64,000 nt of DNA from Pyropia yezoensis (lineage: Eukaryota > Rhodophyta > Bangiophyceae > Bangiales > Bangiaceae), in the NCBI GenBank assembly GCA_009829735.1, contig CM020618.1:24475346-24539345 (forward strand), read 5' to 3'. The notes beneath the pieces were generated by a model. It saw nothing but the letters and a program-made list of their open reading frames with translations, made no database searches and was not told the DNA's origin. Positions 45,248 through 55,451 of this stretch are shown in pieces; positions within the stretch are counted from its first letter, which is position 1; each line of letters begins with the position of its first letter. A program made the position numbers and the translations under genes.

Positions 45248-47548
45248 CTAATCGTCCTCAAGCATCCGCACCGCGTCCAGATCTGCCGCTGCCGACAGGT
45301 CTGGCTCGAGCAGCGCGTTGACGGCGGCGTCGACCCCCCCCTCCCCCCCCGCCCGGCGGCGCTTGCGCGTGAGACGGATGCCAGGCCAGCGGCCACCCTC
45401 GTCCACCGCCTTGGGCCGCCGCGTCAGAGTCCTCCGCGCCCACACCGGCACGTAGGCCGCCACCCGGACGGCGCCGCGAACGACTAGCAGCGTTTGGGGC
45501 GCCGGCTCGTCGCCGGTTGGCTTACGGCCCACCGCCCCGCGGGTCAGCCCCTTGGGGTCGTACGCCCGCACTGCGCGGAGCCGCGTCGGCTCACTGCCGT
45601 CGGCAGCCTCCCCGTCCGACGCGTCCCTGTCTGCCGCAGCCGCCGCCCCCGCGTCGGGATCGTCGGGCACGTGCAGAATGTAGGCGCCGGTGCGCGCATC
45701 GCGGGAGAGCACCGCCTGGCCCAGCCGCCGCTCCACGTCCCTGCCACCGGCGTCGCTGCCGCCGCCGCCGCCGCCGCCTGCAGCAGCCGCCGACCCGCCC
45801 CCCGCCTCTGGCCGAAGCTCCGTCGCGGGGGAGGCGTCGGTAAACTCGACCGACCGGACCGCCACGCCGGCGGCGCCAAAATGGGGAAGCACCGGCGCCA
45901 CGTGCACGGCGGTGAGGCGGCCCTTGTGGGGGTGTGGGTGGCGGAGGGCGGGCCAGTTGGCCCGCGCCCGCGCGGCGGCGGCAAATTGGTCATCGATCTC
46001 CGCGACGCGGCGCTCGGTGGGGGTGCCCCCGTCGCCGTCGGCGGCGGCGGCGGGGTCACCCCCACCCGCCGAGCCGCCGTCAGCCTTGGCGCGGCCGCCG
46101 CCGCCGCCGGGCGCGCCCGACGCGGACGCCCCTGGTGTGACGCCCGTCGTGGGCGCCGACGATGTGAACTCATCGTACGCCAGCCGCCGCATCCACGGCA
46201 GCACCGCCACGTTGTGGCGCGACGCAGAGACTGGCCGAGTGCCCGGCCGGCCGCCCCCAGTCGACCCGCCACCCCCACCGCCGCCACGGACTGAGGCAAC
46301 CCCATCGGCCGTGCCATTGACCGGGCGGCCGTGGCGACTGGCCGACGCGGCGGCGCCCGCCGGGCCCCCGGCCGGCCCACCGCCACCTGGCAGCACAGGG
46401 CGGCCGCCGTGGTCGACGCGGCCCGCCACCGACGATGCTCCCCCACCGGCGCCGCGCCCGTTCGCCTTCGCCCCCCCCTCCCCGGGGGACCCACCCCCGC
46501 GGCCCACCGACGCTGCCGCCAACAGCAGCGCCGCGTCGGCCGCGGAAAGGCACGGGCCGTCGCCGGCCCCGTCGGCGGAGGCAGCGGCAGCAGCGGCGGC
46601 GGCGACAGCGTCAGCGTCCGTGGCGGCAGTTGTGGCAGCCCCACCCGGGTGGCGCCCATACTGGTCCATGTCAAGCAGGTTGGGCAGCAACAGCGTTGTG
46701 GCGACCGGGCGGCACGACAGGTGCCCCCCCCCCCCCGCCCCCCCGCCCCCTCCTAAAAGCACCACCCGCGACGCGGCGGCGGCATCCGCGTCGGGGACCG
46801 GAACACGGACGGTAAGGACGGGCAGCCGCGGGGCGGCCGGCTCCAGCCGCCACCGCACCGGCGCGTCCACGTTGCGCGACGGCGGCGGTGGCACGCTCGG
46901 AGGGGCCGCGGCGGCGGCCTTGCCCCCACTGCCCGCGACGCCCCCCAGACTGCCGCCGCCGCCCCCACCCCCACCCCCACCGCCGCCGCCATCAGCCCCA
47001 CCGCCGCCACTGCCGCCGCCGCCGCCGCTGCTGCCGCCGCCGCCGACGCCACCGCTGACGCCGCCACCACCACCCCGGTCTGTCAACAGGGGGTCCCTCC
47101 GGGCCAAGCCGCCGCCGCCGCCGCCGCCCGACACCAATGCCGACGACGGATGCGAAGGCGAGTGCAAAACCGAGTCATACACGTCGACGCTGCTCCGGCG
47201 GCTCGATGACGCGCCGCCGCGGGACGCCATGGCGACAGCGCCGCCGCCACCACTGCCGAACCCGCCACCGCCACTGCCGCTGCTGCCGCCGCTGCCGCCG
47301 CTGCCGCCGCGGAAGCACACGCGGTCTGCCAACGAGGAAGCCGAAGGAGCCCACCAGCGGCCACCGACACCTGCACCAGCCCCCCCCCCCCCCCCCCCCG
47401 AAATAGGGAAGGCCACTGGCAGCGGGACTCCGCCGCCGACTGGCCTGGCGCGTCGAGGCGGAGTGCTGCGCCCGCTTCGATGGAGGGGGGGGCGCGGACG
47501 GTTGCGACGCGCGCGCGACACGACGCGCACAGCGATGGACGCAGACAT
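45248..47548 (-). CDS. PAF1-like protein (RNA polymerase II-associated factor 1), Gly-rich and divergent
   Basis: One 766-codon frame. Interspersed among Gly/Ala tracts are blocks in the order expected for PAF1. They are: VRWRLEPAAPRLPVLTV; LLLPNLLDMDQYGRHP (cf. R..QY); VAVLPWMRRLAYDEFTSS (cf. V.WLRRTEYIS); ERRVAEIDDQFAAA; LRHPHPHKGRLTAVHVAPVL (cf. HP.KP.L..V.VLPVLPD); VRSVEFTDASPATEL (cf. FD.DP); RLRAVRAYDPKG; and YVPVWARRTLTRRPK (cf. Y..I.RK..LKKRR). The end is acidic (ADLDAVRMLEDD). PAF1 is a subunit of the Paf1 elongation complex acting with Pol II on chromatin. The first ATG is at 47548; an ATG at 47230 (MASRGG) is an alternative start after the Gly-rich leader. The family call rests on motif order and is not confirmed by a search. 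Confidence 0.6.
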   Translation of the reverse strand: MSASIAVRVVSRARRNRPRPPLHRSGRSTPPRRARPVGGGVPLPVAFPISGGGGGGAGAGVGGRWWAPSASSLADRVCFRGGSGGSGGSSGSGGGGFGSGGGGAVAMASRGGASSSRRSSVDVYDSVLHSPSHPSSALVSGGGGGGGLARRDPLLTDRGGGGGVSGGVGGGGSSGGGGGSGGGGADGGGGGGGGGGGGGSLGGVAGSGGKAAAAAPPSVPPPPSRNVDAPVRWRLEPAAPRLPVLTVRVPVPDADAAAASRVVLLGGGGGAGGGGHLSCRPVATTLLLPNLLDMDQYGRHPGGAATTAATDADAVAAAAAAAASADGAGDGPCLSAADAALLLAAASVGRGGGSPGEGGAKANGRGAGGGASSVAGRVDHGGRPVLPGGGGPAGGPAGAAASASRHGRPVNGTADGVASVRGGGGGGGSTGGGRPGTRPVSASRHNVAVLPWMRRLAYDEFTSSAPTTGVTPGASASGAPGGGGGRAKADGGSAGGGDPAAAADGDGGTPTERRVAEIDDQFAAAARARANWPALRHPHPHKGRLTAVHVAPVLPHFGAAGVAVRSVEFTDASPATELRPEAGGGSAAAAGGGGGGGSDAGGRDVERRLGQAVLSRDARTGAYILHVPDDPDAGAAAAADRDASDGEAADGSEPTRLRAVRAYDPKGLTRGAVGRKPTGDEPAPQTLLVVRGAVRVAAYVPVWARRTLTRRPKAVDEGGRWPGIRLTRKRRRAGGEGGVDAAVNALLEPDLSAAADLDAVRMLEDD

Positions 47549-47605
47549 CCTCCAATCACGAGTCCGACCACTTAAAACGAATTATGAAGTACCAAGACTA
47601 AAGAG

Positions 47606-47653
47606 GACGCGGGTTTCGCTACATAGATAGATATCTATCGATGAGCCCGCGTC
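47606..47653. promoter_or_regulatory. Inverted repeat in the divergent promoter region
   Basis: Arms GACGCGGG (47606-47613) and CCCGCGTC (47646-47653) enclose a perfect 14-bp palindrome GATAGATATCTATC (47626-47639). It lies between the PAF1-like gene (minus, start 47548) and the oxidoreductase gene (plus, start 47995), about 58 bp and 342 bp from the two start codons. A role in regulation is inferred from position only. Confidence 0.4.
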
Positions 47654-47994
47654 GCAGAGGGGGGCTTCCATTGATTAAGAGCCAGACCGTATATGTAGCA
47701 CCCCCTTGTCAGACATCAAAGGGAGTGGATCCAGGCGGGAAGGGGATGAGGGACCGTTCCCGCGCCCATCGCCTCGGGGCCTCCGAGCACGTTCGCCTTC
47801 CCAATGCCCATGCTGCCCCACACACCATCGTGGCCAACTGAAACGCCGCCTCCCTCCTTCCCCCGTTTCCTCCCTCCCTGCGCTCCGACTATTCCTTCCC
47901 CTTTCCTTCTGTCTCCCTCATTCATTCCGACGCTTCTTTCTCGCGCCCATTCCCCTCTCTCTCCTCCCCTCCCCTGCGAAGCGTGAGTGCCACA

Positions 47995-49047
47995 ATGGCC
48001 GCCCGGCGTGCGACTATCTGCGTCCTGGGTCTGGGTGAGATGGGCCTCATCCACGCACGAAACCTGGCACGCGTGCCCGGCGTGGACCTCTCCGTCGCGT
48101 CTTCCCGGCGCCCTCACGCGGCAGCCGTCGCGGCCGATCTGCACGCGCCCACCCACTACGGCTCCTATGAAGAGGCGCTCGCCGCACCCGACGTGGCCGG
48201 CGTCGTCATTGCCACCCCCCCAGCCTCCCACCCGGCGCTCATCACCGCGGCGGCGCGGGCGGGCAAGCACATCTTTTCCGAGAAGCCCCTCGGCTATGCC
48301 GTTGCCGACATCCTCCCCGCTGCTGCCGCCATCAACGCCGCGGGCATCCGCTTCATGGCCGGCTTTATGCGGCGGTGGGACACCGGCTACGCCGCCGCCG
48401 CGGCTACGGTGCGAAGCGGCGACCTGGGCGCGCCGCTCGTTCTGAAATGCACGTCTGGGGACCCGGCGTACCCTGAGAAGTATCAGCGCGAGTCGTCCAA
48501 CAACGCGATGCTGCTGGACCTGGCGGTGCACGACATTGACCTGGCACGGTGGCTCCTCGGTGGCCGCGTCCGCCGCGTCTTCGCCATCACCGACGCGCTG
48601 GTCTACCCGCGGCTCAAGGAGCTGGGCGACGCGGACGTGTGCGTGGCGACGCTTGAAATGGAGGGTGGGGGCCTCGCGACGCTTCACCTGTCGCGGGCGC
48701 TCCACTATGGCTACAACGTCACGTCCGAGCTGGTCTGTGCGCGGGGCACACTGGCAGTGGGGGAACTCAAGGAGACGCCCCTGGTGACCATCACAGGAGC
48801 GGGGGCCACCACGGACGTAGCGCCCGCTTTTCCCGAACGTTTCCGCACGGCGTTTGCTGCCGAAATGGACGCCTTTGCCGCGCTCGTTACCGCAGCCGAC
48901 GGTACGCCGCCCGCGGCCGCCGCTGACAGTGTCGGTGCGCCTGGGCAGTTTCCGTCGCTCGCCGACGGCATTGAAGCGACGGCCGTGGCAGAGGCGCTGG
49001 TGGCGAGCTCGCGCAAGGGCGTCCCCGTCGACGTGGTCTACCCGTGA
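47995..49047 (+). CDS. Gfo/Idh/MocA family NAD(P)-dependent oxidoreductase (inositol 2-dehydrogenase-like)
   Basis: 350 residues, no introns. The N-terminal Rossmann fold has GLGEMG at residues 12-17 after a hydrophobic strand (ATICVLGLG). ATPPASHP (73-80) and EKPLG (96-100) carry the conserved catalytic Lys97. The C-terminal domain begins with MLLDLAVHDIDLARWL, with Asp175 and His179 in the positions used for catalysis by inositol and sugar dehydrogenases. Length is typical (330-360). No targeting signal is obvious. The ATG at 47995 (CACAATGG) is chosen; the frame is open upstream only through a GTG. The substrate cannot be told from sequence: a cyclitol or sugar is likely. Confidence 0.9.
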   Translation: MAARRATICVLGLGEMGLIHARNLARVPGVDLSVASSRRPHAAAVAADLHAPTHYGSYEEALAAPDVAGVVIATPPASHPALITAAARAGKHIFSEKPLGYAVADILPAAAAINAAGIRFMAGFMRRWDTGYAAAAATVRSGDLGAPLVLKCTSGDPAYPEKYQRESSNNAMLLDLAVHDIDLARWLLGGRVRRVFAITDALVYPRLKELGDADVCVATLEMEGGGLATLHLSRALHYGYNVTSELVCARGTLAVGELKETPLVTITGAGATTDVAPAFPERFRTAFAAEMDAFAALVTAADGTPPAAAADSVGAPGQFPSLADGIEATAVAEALVASSRKGVPVDVVYP

Positions 49048-51686
49048 AGAGGATGGGAGAAAGCGAGCGCCGGGCTAGGAAGGGGTCAGGAATCATAGCG
49101 AGCGAGGGGTGGTGGGCGGCGCCATCAGAAGCGGCGATGGCGCTGGTTAAGGCGGAAGGGGTGGTCCGCGAGGGGTTGGCCCCCGGCGCCGAGCGACACA
49201 GCCCAGCCGTAGAAGCCTGAGCAGGTCATCCTGCCACCCGCCAACACCTGCTCGTCTGACCCAAAAGCGCACGAGGTTGAGGCCCGTCTATTAGCGAAGC
49301 TCCGAAGTGAAGCAGCAACGCTTGTTATCGCGCTTACACCAATTGATTGGTCCACGTATTTGCATTATCAAATTGCTCCCAGCCACACGTTGCACCTGTA
49401 TGGCTCGAGTGGAACGATGCGGCGATCCGTCGGTCTTGTCCAGCTGCCAGCGGCCCTCTTCAGGGTTGCCTTGTGGTGCCCGCTCGCTTCGGGAGGGCGG
49501 AGGGCCTGGTCGGGGAGGGGGAAGGGGGACTCGGGGCGGGGGGTCACCCGCTGTGCCTGGGGGGTGCTTACGGCCGGAGTAGGGGCGGCTGCTGCGGGGG
49601 GGAGGGGGCGGCGGCTGCCTGGCGTTAGGCGGCTGCGTTCATGCGGGGTGTGGCCGCTGCCGGGTGGGGGGGGCGGCCGCGGCCGTGAGTGCGGCGGCTG
49701 AGGCCGGGTGTGGGGCGGCCTCTTCCGGGGAGGGGGATTCCACAGGCGGCTAGCGGTGGGAGCGGGCGGCCGCCGCACGGTGGTTTGGGCGGCGGCAGCT
49801 GAGGGGGGGGCGGCTGCTGCCCGAGGGAGAGCGGCCGCTGATGGGGGTGGGGCGACCACTGGCGACTGGGGGAGAGGGTCGGGTGGTTGCTGCCTGTAGG
49901 GGGGCTGCGGTTGCGGGCGGCTTGGGGCATTTGGTGGGCGACCAGTGCTGGGTGGGCGGTGGCTGCTGCTTGGGGCGGGGAGGCCGCTGTTGGTCGGGGG
50001 CGGGGCGTTGGCGGCCGCTGCGTGAGGTGGGGCGGCTGCGGCCGGGGGGTGGGGGGGGGCGAGTACCGCCGCCGAGGGTGTTTTAGGGCGGCGCGGGCCG
50101 GCGGTCGCTGCCGGGGGGGGGGCGGCTGTGGTCGCGGGGGGGGTTTGGCTGCTGCCGGGGGGTGGGTGGCCGCCACCTCGGGTAGCGGCTGCTGGAAGCG
50201 GTGGGTTTGCCCCGGTTCGTTCGAGGTAGGGGGCGGCTGTGGCTGGGTGAATAGCGGCGGGGGGCGGAGCGGGGCGGCGCGGGGGGACTGCTACAGTAGT
50301 GGGGGGGGCGGCCCGGCCGCGCCTCTGGGAACGTTGGCGACCGGTGGGCTATGACCAGTAGGGGCATTGTACTGGAGTAACCGCCGAGAGACGTATGCAC
50401 CAAGCAGGCAGAAAAAAAAGAGGAAAAAAAACAAAACTGCTGACCACACCGCTGTGTTGTGCTTCTGGTTGCGAGCCGGTCCGTGAAGCTCCACGTGGCC
50501 CCTGCCACATGATCTCCTTGAGGAGGGCGTTGGGTATTTCGCACTTGGGAGTTCATTACAGCCACACTAATGACGAACTCCTGCTCTGTATGCAAAGCTT
50601 TGCTATCAGCCCCCTCTCTTCCTGGGGGGGGCTTCCATTGTCGCGGCCCCATCAAGGCCCATCGTCACAAAGGACCTTTTTTCCATCGTGGCCTCATCGC
50701 AGGCCTGCGATGGGCATCGAGAATCGTGGAGACGGCTCGTTGGGGCGTCGTTGGGGCTCAACGCGGCCACATCGTGCCGTCGCTGCGACGTCTTTCGGAG
50801 ATGGGAAGGCCGGGCGCGAATGCCCACCCGATGCTCACCGACTCGCCACCAAATCTCGTCCGGCGCAACCTCCCAACCCATTCGACGCTCTCATTGGTGG
50901 CGTCGTGCTGTCAGACCAGCTCCTGTGCGTGACCAAGTCACTAGATCCCTTTTGGCCGACGGTGGTGCCTCAGCCGTGGACGCTAGAGCCACAACGCGCT
51001 GGGCAGCTGAAGCGGCACCTGCCGACGCCGGCCGACGGCGACACCAGTGCTCGTCTACGTTCCTCATCCTCGCCAAGCACATCTCCATCCCGTTCACGAG
51101 TGAGGGCACACTCGTTCACGGCCTGGTAAGTGACCTCTTTGTCAGTGATTGCGCTTGCGTCTGTCTCATCCTTTGTGGGCACACCGGTGCTGGGCGCGAC
51201 TGGGAGCGTTCAAGAGCACCGATAGCATTGTGGAGCGCCACGCCGTCGCTCACAGACAATAACAACGCTGTCCGCCCCGCACGTACTGCGTGCACTATCT
51301 GTCTTCTTTGGCTTCCATGTTCTCTGCAGACAGGCAGTCTCGCTCAGTACGGCGGGGTCCAAGGTGACGCTGGCTGACGTGAACGCCCTTGTGGGTGCCT
51401 GGTGGCCTTCGGTCACGCGACGGCGGGCGGCAAGACTCTGCGATCTTGTGCGTGAGGGTGCGCGTGTGTGAGGCCCCTGGGCGGCGAGAAGGTTGACATC
51501 ACCAACAATGAGGGGAGAAGGCGGTGGGCGTTAGTGGCTCTTGTGCCCCTGTATCGCGATGCGCATGCGTTGAGCTGTTTGTGCGTCTGTTGCCGTGGGA
51601 GTGTCACGGAGCGGTCGTGCGCTCGACTTGGTAAAAGCAAAAGAATGATGCTCTGGACTCGCGTGTGCCCTCCATGATGCCCTTAT
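49048..51686. other. Intergenic; long G/GGC-rich low-complexity block
   Basis: Between about 49490 and 50330 the plus strand is dominated by GGCGGCTG, GGGGCGGC and similar words, giving Pro-rich frames on the minus strand. From 50395 to 51420 composition is more gene-like, with a possible donor GTAAGT at 51126 and acceptor TTCTCTGCAG at 51329. I see no recognisable protein. Confidence 0.5.
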
Positions 51687-54600
51687 CTACGCCCACGGAA
51701 AAAACGAGTTGACAAAGAACCTCATCTCTCGGTGCCTCTCCATTGTAGCGTCGTGTCCAGGAAGGTCAGCATCCAGGCCTCGTCTCTTGACCAGCTCCTC
51801 GAAGTCCGGGACAACGTGCACCAGCCGACGAATGCGGCTGGTGGGCACAATCTGCACCAACCAGTCACCGCCGTCGCTCCGAGGCGCCGCCCACCGCAGG
51901 CGCGTGCAAGAGCGGGCGGCGAGAGGGCATCCAGGAGTCGGTGGCACCGGTTCCCACAAGCACACAGCCGCCATGTCTTGCTGCGCTTGACGGAATAGGA
52001 GGCGAACTTCCCCAACCAGCATGTCCCCAGCCGACCGGCGGTAAGCGTCCGCATCGATCAGTACAGCGTCATACCATGGCTTGGAGATGAAAGAGGGGGT
52101 GGCGCGCACTATTTGCGAAAGCATGCTCCCGCAATCCAGCCTTGCAGCAATCCGCAAACTGTTGCGAACCGGCAGCGTAGTCGTGCCCGGTAAGCCTAAG
52201 AGGGTACCAAGGCCGGAGAGAGCAGGGCGTCGAGACAGCACCGACACAGTCTGTCGTGGAAGCGTGCGCGCAAAGTGGTTAACCGCGTTGCTGTTGCTGC
52301 CCGCTGCACTGCTATCAGCGGCACTCGGTCCGTCGGTTGGAGACTCTGGCGCACCCACAGACGAGTCTGTTGGTGCCAACCGCACAGCCGGCAACGCTGT
52401 CTCCATGTTGTCGTCGATGGTGTTGATACGCCTGAGTACCTCGCGTGACCCCTGTGCCTGCCTGACCATCTGCTGCGTGTAGCTGGCCAACGTCTTGTTC
52501 GTGCGGCGATAAAACACCTTATCCTCCTTGTGCTGCGCCTCGTTGCCACACGTGTTCGCGTTTTGCAGGTTGCCGTGCATGTTAATTGCATCCATTACGT
52601 GGCGCAGCAGCTTGTGCACCTTCAGAGTGTGCACGACCCCCAAGATTGGCGTGACAATCTTGAGGACGAAGTGCTCTGCTTGCCGGGAGATGTCGTGGGC
52701 GCCGTCCAAGGTGAGGGGAACAGAGGCAGTGGATGTCACCCACCCGGCAATGCGCGCGTATAGTACCGCATACTCAGAGAACATGGCGGTGACAGCGACG
52801 TGCAGGGGGGTGGCGCCAAAACAGGCGCGGTAGGCCGTCCAATCGAACGAAAAGCTCGGCGGCAGGTCGCAGTCGTCGTCGTTGTCGTCGATCCCGAACA
52901 AGCCGGTGTTGAAGCTTGGCCTCGTCGCCTGCTGGCGGCAGGTCCGAACCCGTGCAGTACCAGCGCCGGCCCTGCGTGAAGCTGCCGCCCTGGACTGCAC
53001 TCGTCGGCGAGTCTGCGCGGCCGTGGGGGTCGGAGGTTGGGCGGGATGCCGTCGCCCGACCCCGTACAGACCTTCCGTGGCAAAAGGAAGGATAGCCACC
53101 CCTGATCGTTGCTGCGCGCCGGTAAACGTGGACTGCGGCTTCCCTTCTTCAACCAAGAACCTGCCCAATGCGCAAGAAGTCCAATGATAGTTGGCGGTAC
53201 AGTCGGAAACGCAACACCACACCACAACCGCTCCCTTCGTCAGTAGCTTGGCCCAGCACGCGGGCACTGTATCGGAACAGTACCGCCCCGGCCGGTAGCG
53301 CCAACAGAGGAACGACACCAGAACATAGTAGTAAACCGCCATAAACTTACCCTGGGGCTGATCGAGGCGCGGTACAGCGACGACCCATGTCCGATACGCG
53401 CTGGTTGGCAATTCTGTTCGCCGCCGCAAGAGTGCCGCACAGCGGGTAGTGGTTTTTGCACATGTGAGGGTAAACGCGCACCAGCCGATGGACGAGCATG
53501 CGCGTGACGCCCAGATCCAGTACCTGACAAAGACCAGCGAAGGGAGATGGCTCACAAAGAACACAATAAGCACAGAGCCACGGCCCGCAAGAGTGTTGGG
53601 CACAAAGACGGGCCCACGACACCCTTCCTGCCCACGGAATGGCGGCTGCAAAAGTTCCTCTCTGTACACGAGGCGCCCATACCTAACTTACATGAAGCAC
53701 GTCAAAACCAATCATCTTGTAGAGTAAAAATGGCAACGTTGATAGGCCGGCGAAGGCAGCTAGAGCGGGTAGTGCACTCCGAGCGCTGGTGCTCGCCTCC
53801 AGGTGTAAGCGCCTCTGCGCGTTGCGCTGTTGGTCGTAGTTGCGGGCGGCCTCCAGATGTGCCGTCAACATGCGGACCACATCCCGGTTGAGAGAATTGA
53901 GCGCCTCGGGTGTACCTGTGTCGCGCACGCACACATCGCAAGAAGAGCATGGATGCGCGCACTTGCCAGACTTGAGGCAAAGGACAGCCTTCTCCTCGGG
54001 GATGTCGCCCAAGTACAGCAAGACACGTACGAACGCCAGGTAAACACGACCACCAATCGTCACCTCGGCACCGTGGTGACTCGCCCCGATGGCAGTGCGG
54101 AATGCCAGGTACAGCACACGTTGGAGCACGGCGCTGCGCCGCCGCCGGGCCTTCTCATCTGCTCCCGTTTCTTTCAGCTTTCGTACGACCGGTGTGTACG
54201 CCACCGTCAAAAACCGCACGTCATCAGTGATAACATTGACAACGCGCACACGGAGAGGATACAGTTTGTAGGCTGTGGCCCAAAAATAAGCGTGGAGCGG
54301 AAGCGGAGACAGTTAGCTACGCGCAATAATCCGAAAGGTGGCAGCGGAGGCGGCCGCGTATTGCAGAAGGAGCCCTTCAAACAGTTACCAGACGGCACAT
54401 AGCACGGCGAAGGAACTGGCACCAGACTCAACATACCTCCGGACCTCGACTCATGCGTCGCGTCGCTGTAGACGTGCAGACCAGGCACGAAGCTACCAGG
54501 CCCGTGCTTGCGCACCACGTCGGCCTCGTTCAACCGAAAAGCATCTCCGTCCATAGGATACTCCCTCTTCGTGGATGGGGGAGCCGGCCGGTCACCGCCG

Positions 54601-55451
54601 CTCCACAACTGCACACTGCCACTCTCAGCGATCATGCGCATGACGACGTCGAGCACCGGCCGGAAGTACGCCTCAAATACGTCTCCATTCTGCTCCAGCG
54701 TGATCTTCCGCCACCCCACCTCAAGCAGCGCCTCGTCAACATCATCACGCACAGCTGTCTTGAACGCATTGGACGACTTAAACACGTCCCGTAGCTTCCG
54801 GTGGTGACCCGCGTCAGTCGGCATTCCCGGTTTGGTGCCATACCAATTGTCCAGCAAGTCATACAGGTCTTCCTGCTCGGCCTCAGTCAGTCCCGCGCCT
54901 GCCACGCACGTCAGAACAAAGCGTAGGACGGCGCGCAGACGGTACGAGTTGAACAATCCAGGGCGACTTCTTTTGCGCTGCTCAACGATGGGCCGAGACC
55001 GCTTCCAGTCTTTCAGCGCCTCAAACGACGCTCTTAGCTCGGCAGACAGAGTCGCATACCGACGGGCTGGTGCACTCTCCTGGCCGCTCTCGATTCCCGT
55101 CCGCCTTCGTCGCGCGGGTCGCTCCGCGGCAGGAGCAAGCGTCGCTGTCCTGCTCAGCTCGGCCATCTGACGGTCGACGGCTGCGTCGTAGTCCGCCTCG
55201 TCGCGCATGGCAGTGGCCGTCAAGCTAGCTGGCGGGCAAGACGATGAAGCGAAGTCGGGAGTGCCAGCGGGTGACCCCGGCAGTGCTTGCGATGTGGGCA
55301 ACGGAGTCACTAGTGGCGGTGTGGCAGCACTAGAGACCGCAGCGGACCCGAAAGCAGAACCCGTTGTTGCGTGCTTGCTCTGCATATGCCACGCCATGTG
55401 GCACCGGCGAGAGAACGACCGATTACACGCCGAGCACTTGAATGGGTGCAT
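51687..55451 (-). CDS. Plavaka/KDZ-like DDE transposase with introns (exons 55451-54437, 54272-53692, 53523-~53350, then the frame to 51687)
   Basis: Exon 1 begins with a C2H2 finger (FKCSACNRSFSRRCHMAWHMQSKH) and leads to HVYSDATHESRSG before a GTATGT donor (54436). Joining to exon 2 after GGGCCACAG gives SGAYKLYPLRVRVVNVITDD, keeping frame. Exon 2 contains CLKSGKCAHPCSSCDVC and ends MIGFDVLH at GTAAGT (53691). Exon 3, after TTTGTCAG, continues VLDLGVTRMLVHRL. The terminal frame carries LKVHKLLRHVMDAINMHGN and NEAQHKEDKVFYRRTNK, like the H...H..G...E..H block bearing the last catalytic Glu. The N-terminal finger, YSD.T block, DLLH-like block and late Glu block are the layout I know from Plavaka-type (KDZ-group) transposases. 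A third intron starts near 53350 (GTAAGT); its acceptor is unresolved. Terminal inverted repeats were not found, so a domesticated gene is also possible. Confidence 0.6.

Noticed and set aside
45690..47630. 646-codon plus-strand Pro-rich frame opposite the PAF1-like gene
   Set aside because: Mirror of Gly codons on the minus strand; the conserved blocks are on the minus strand.
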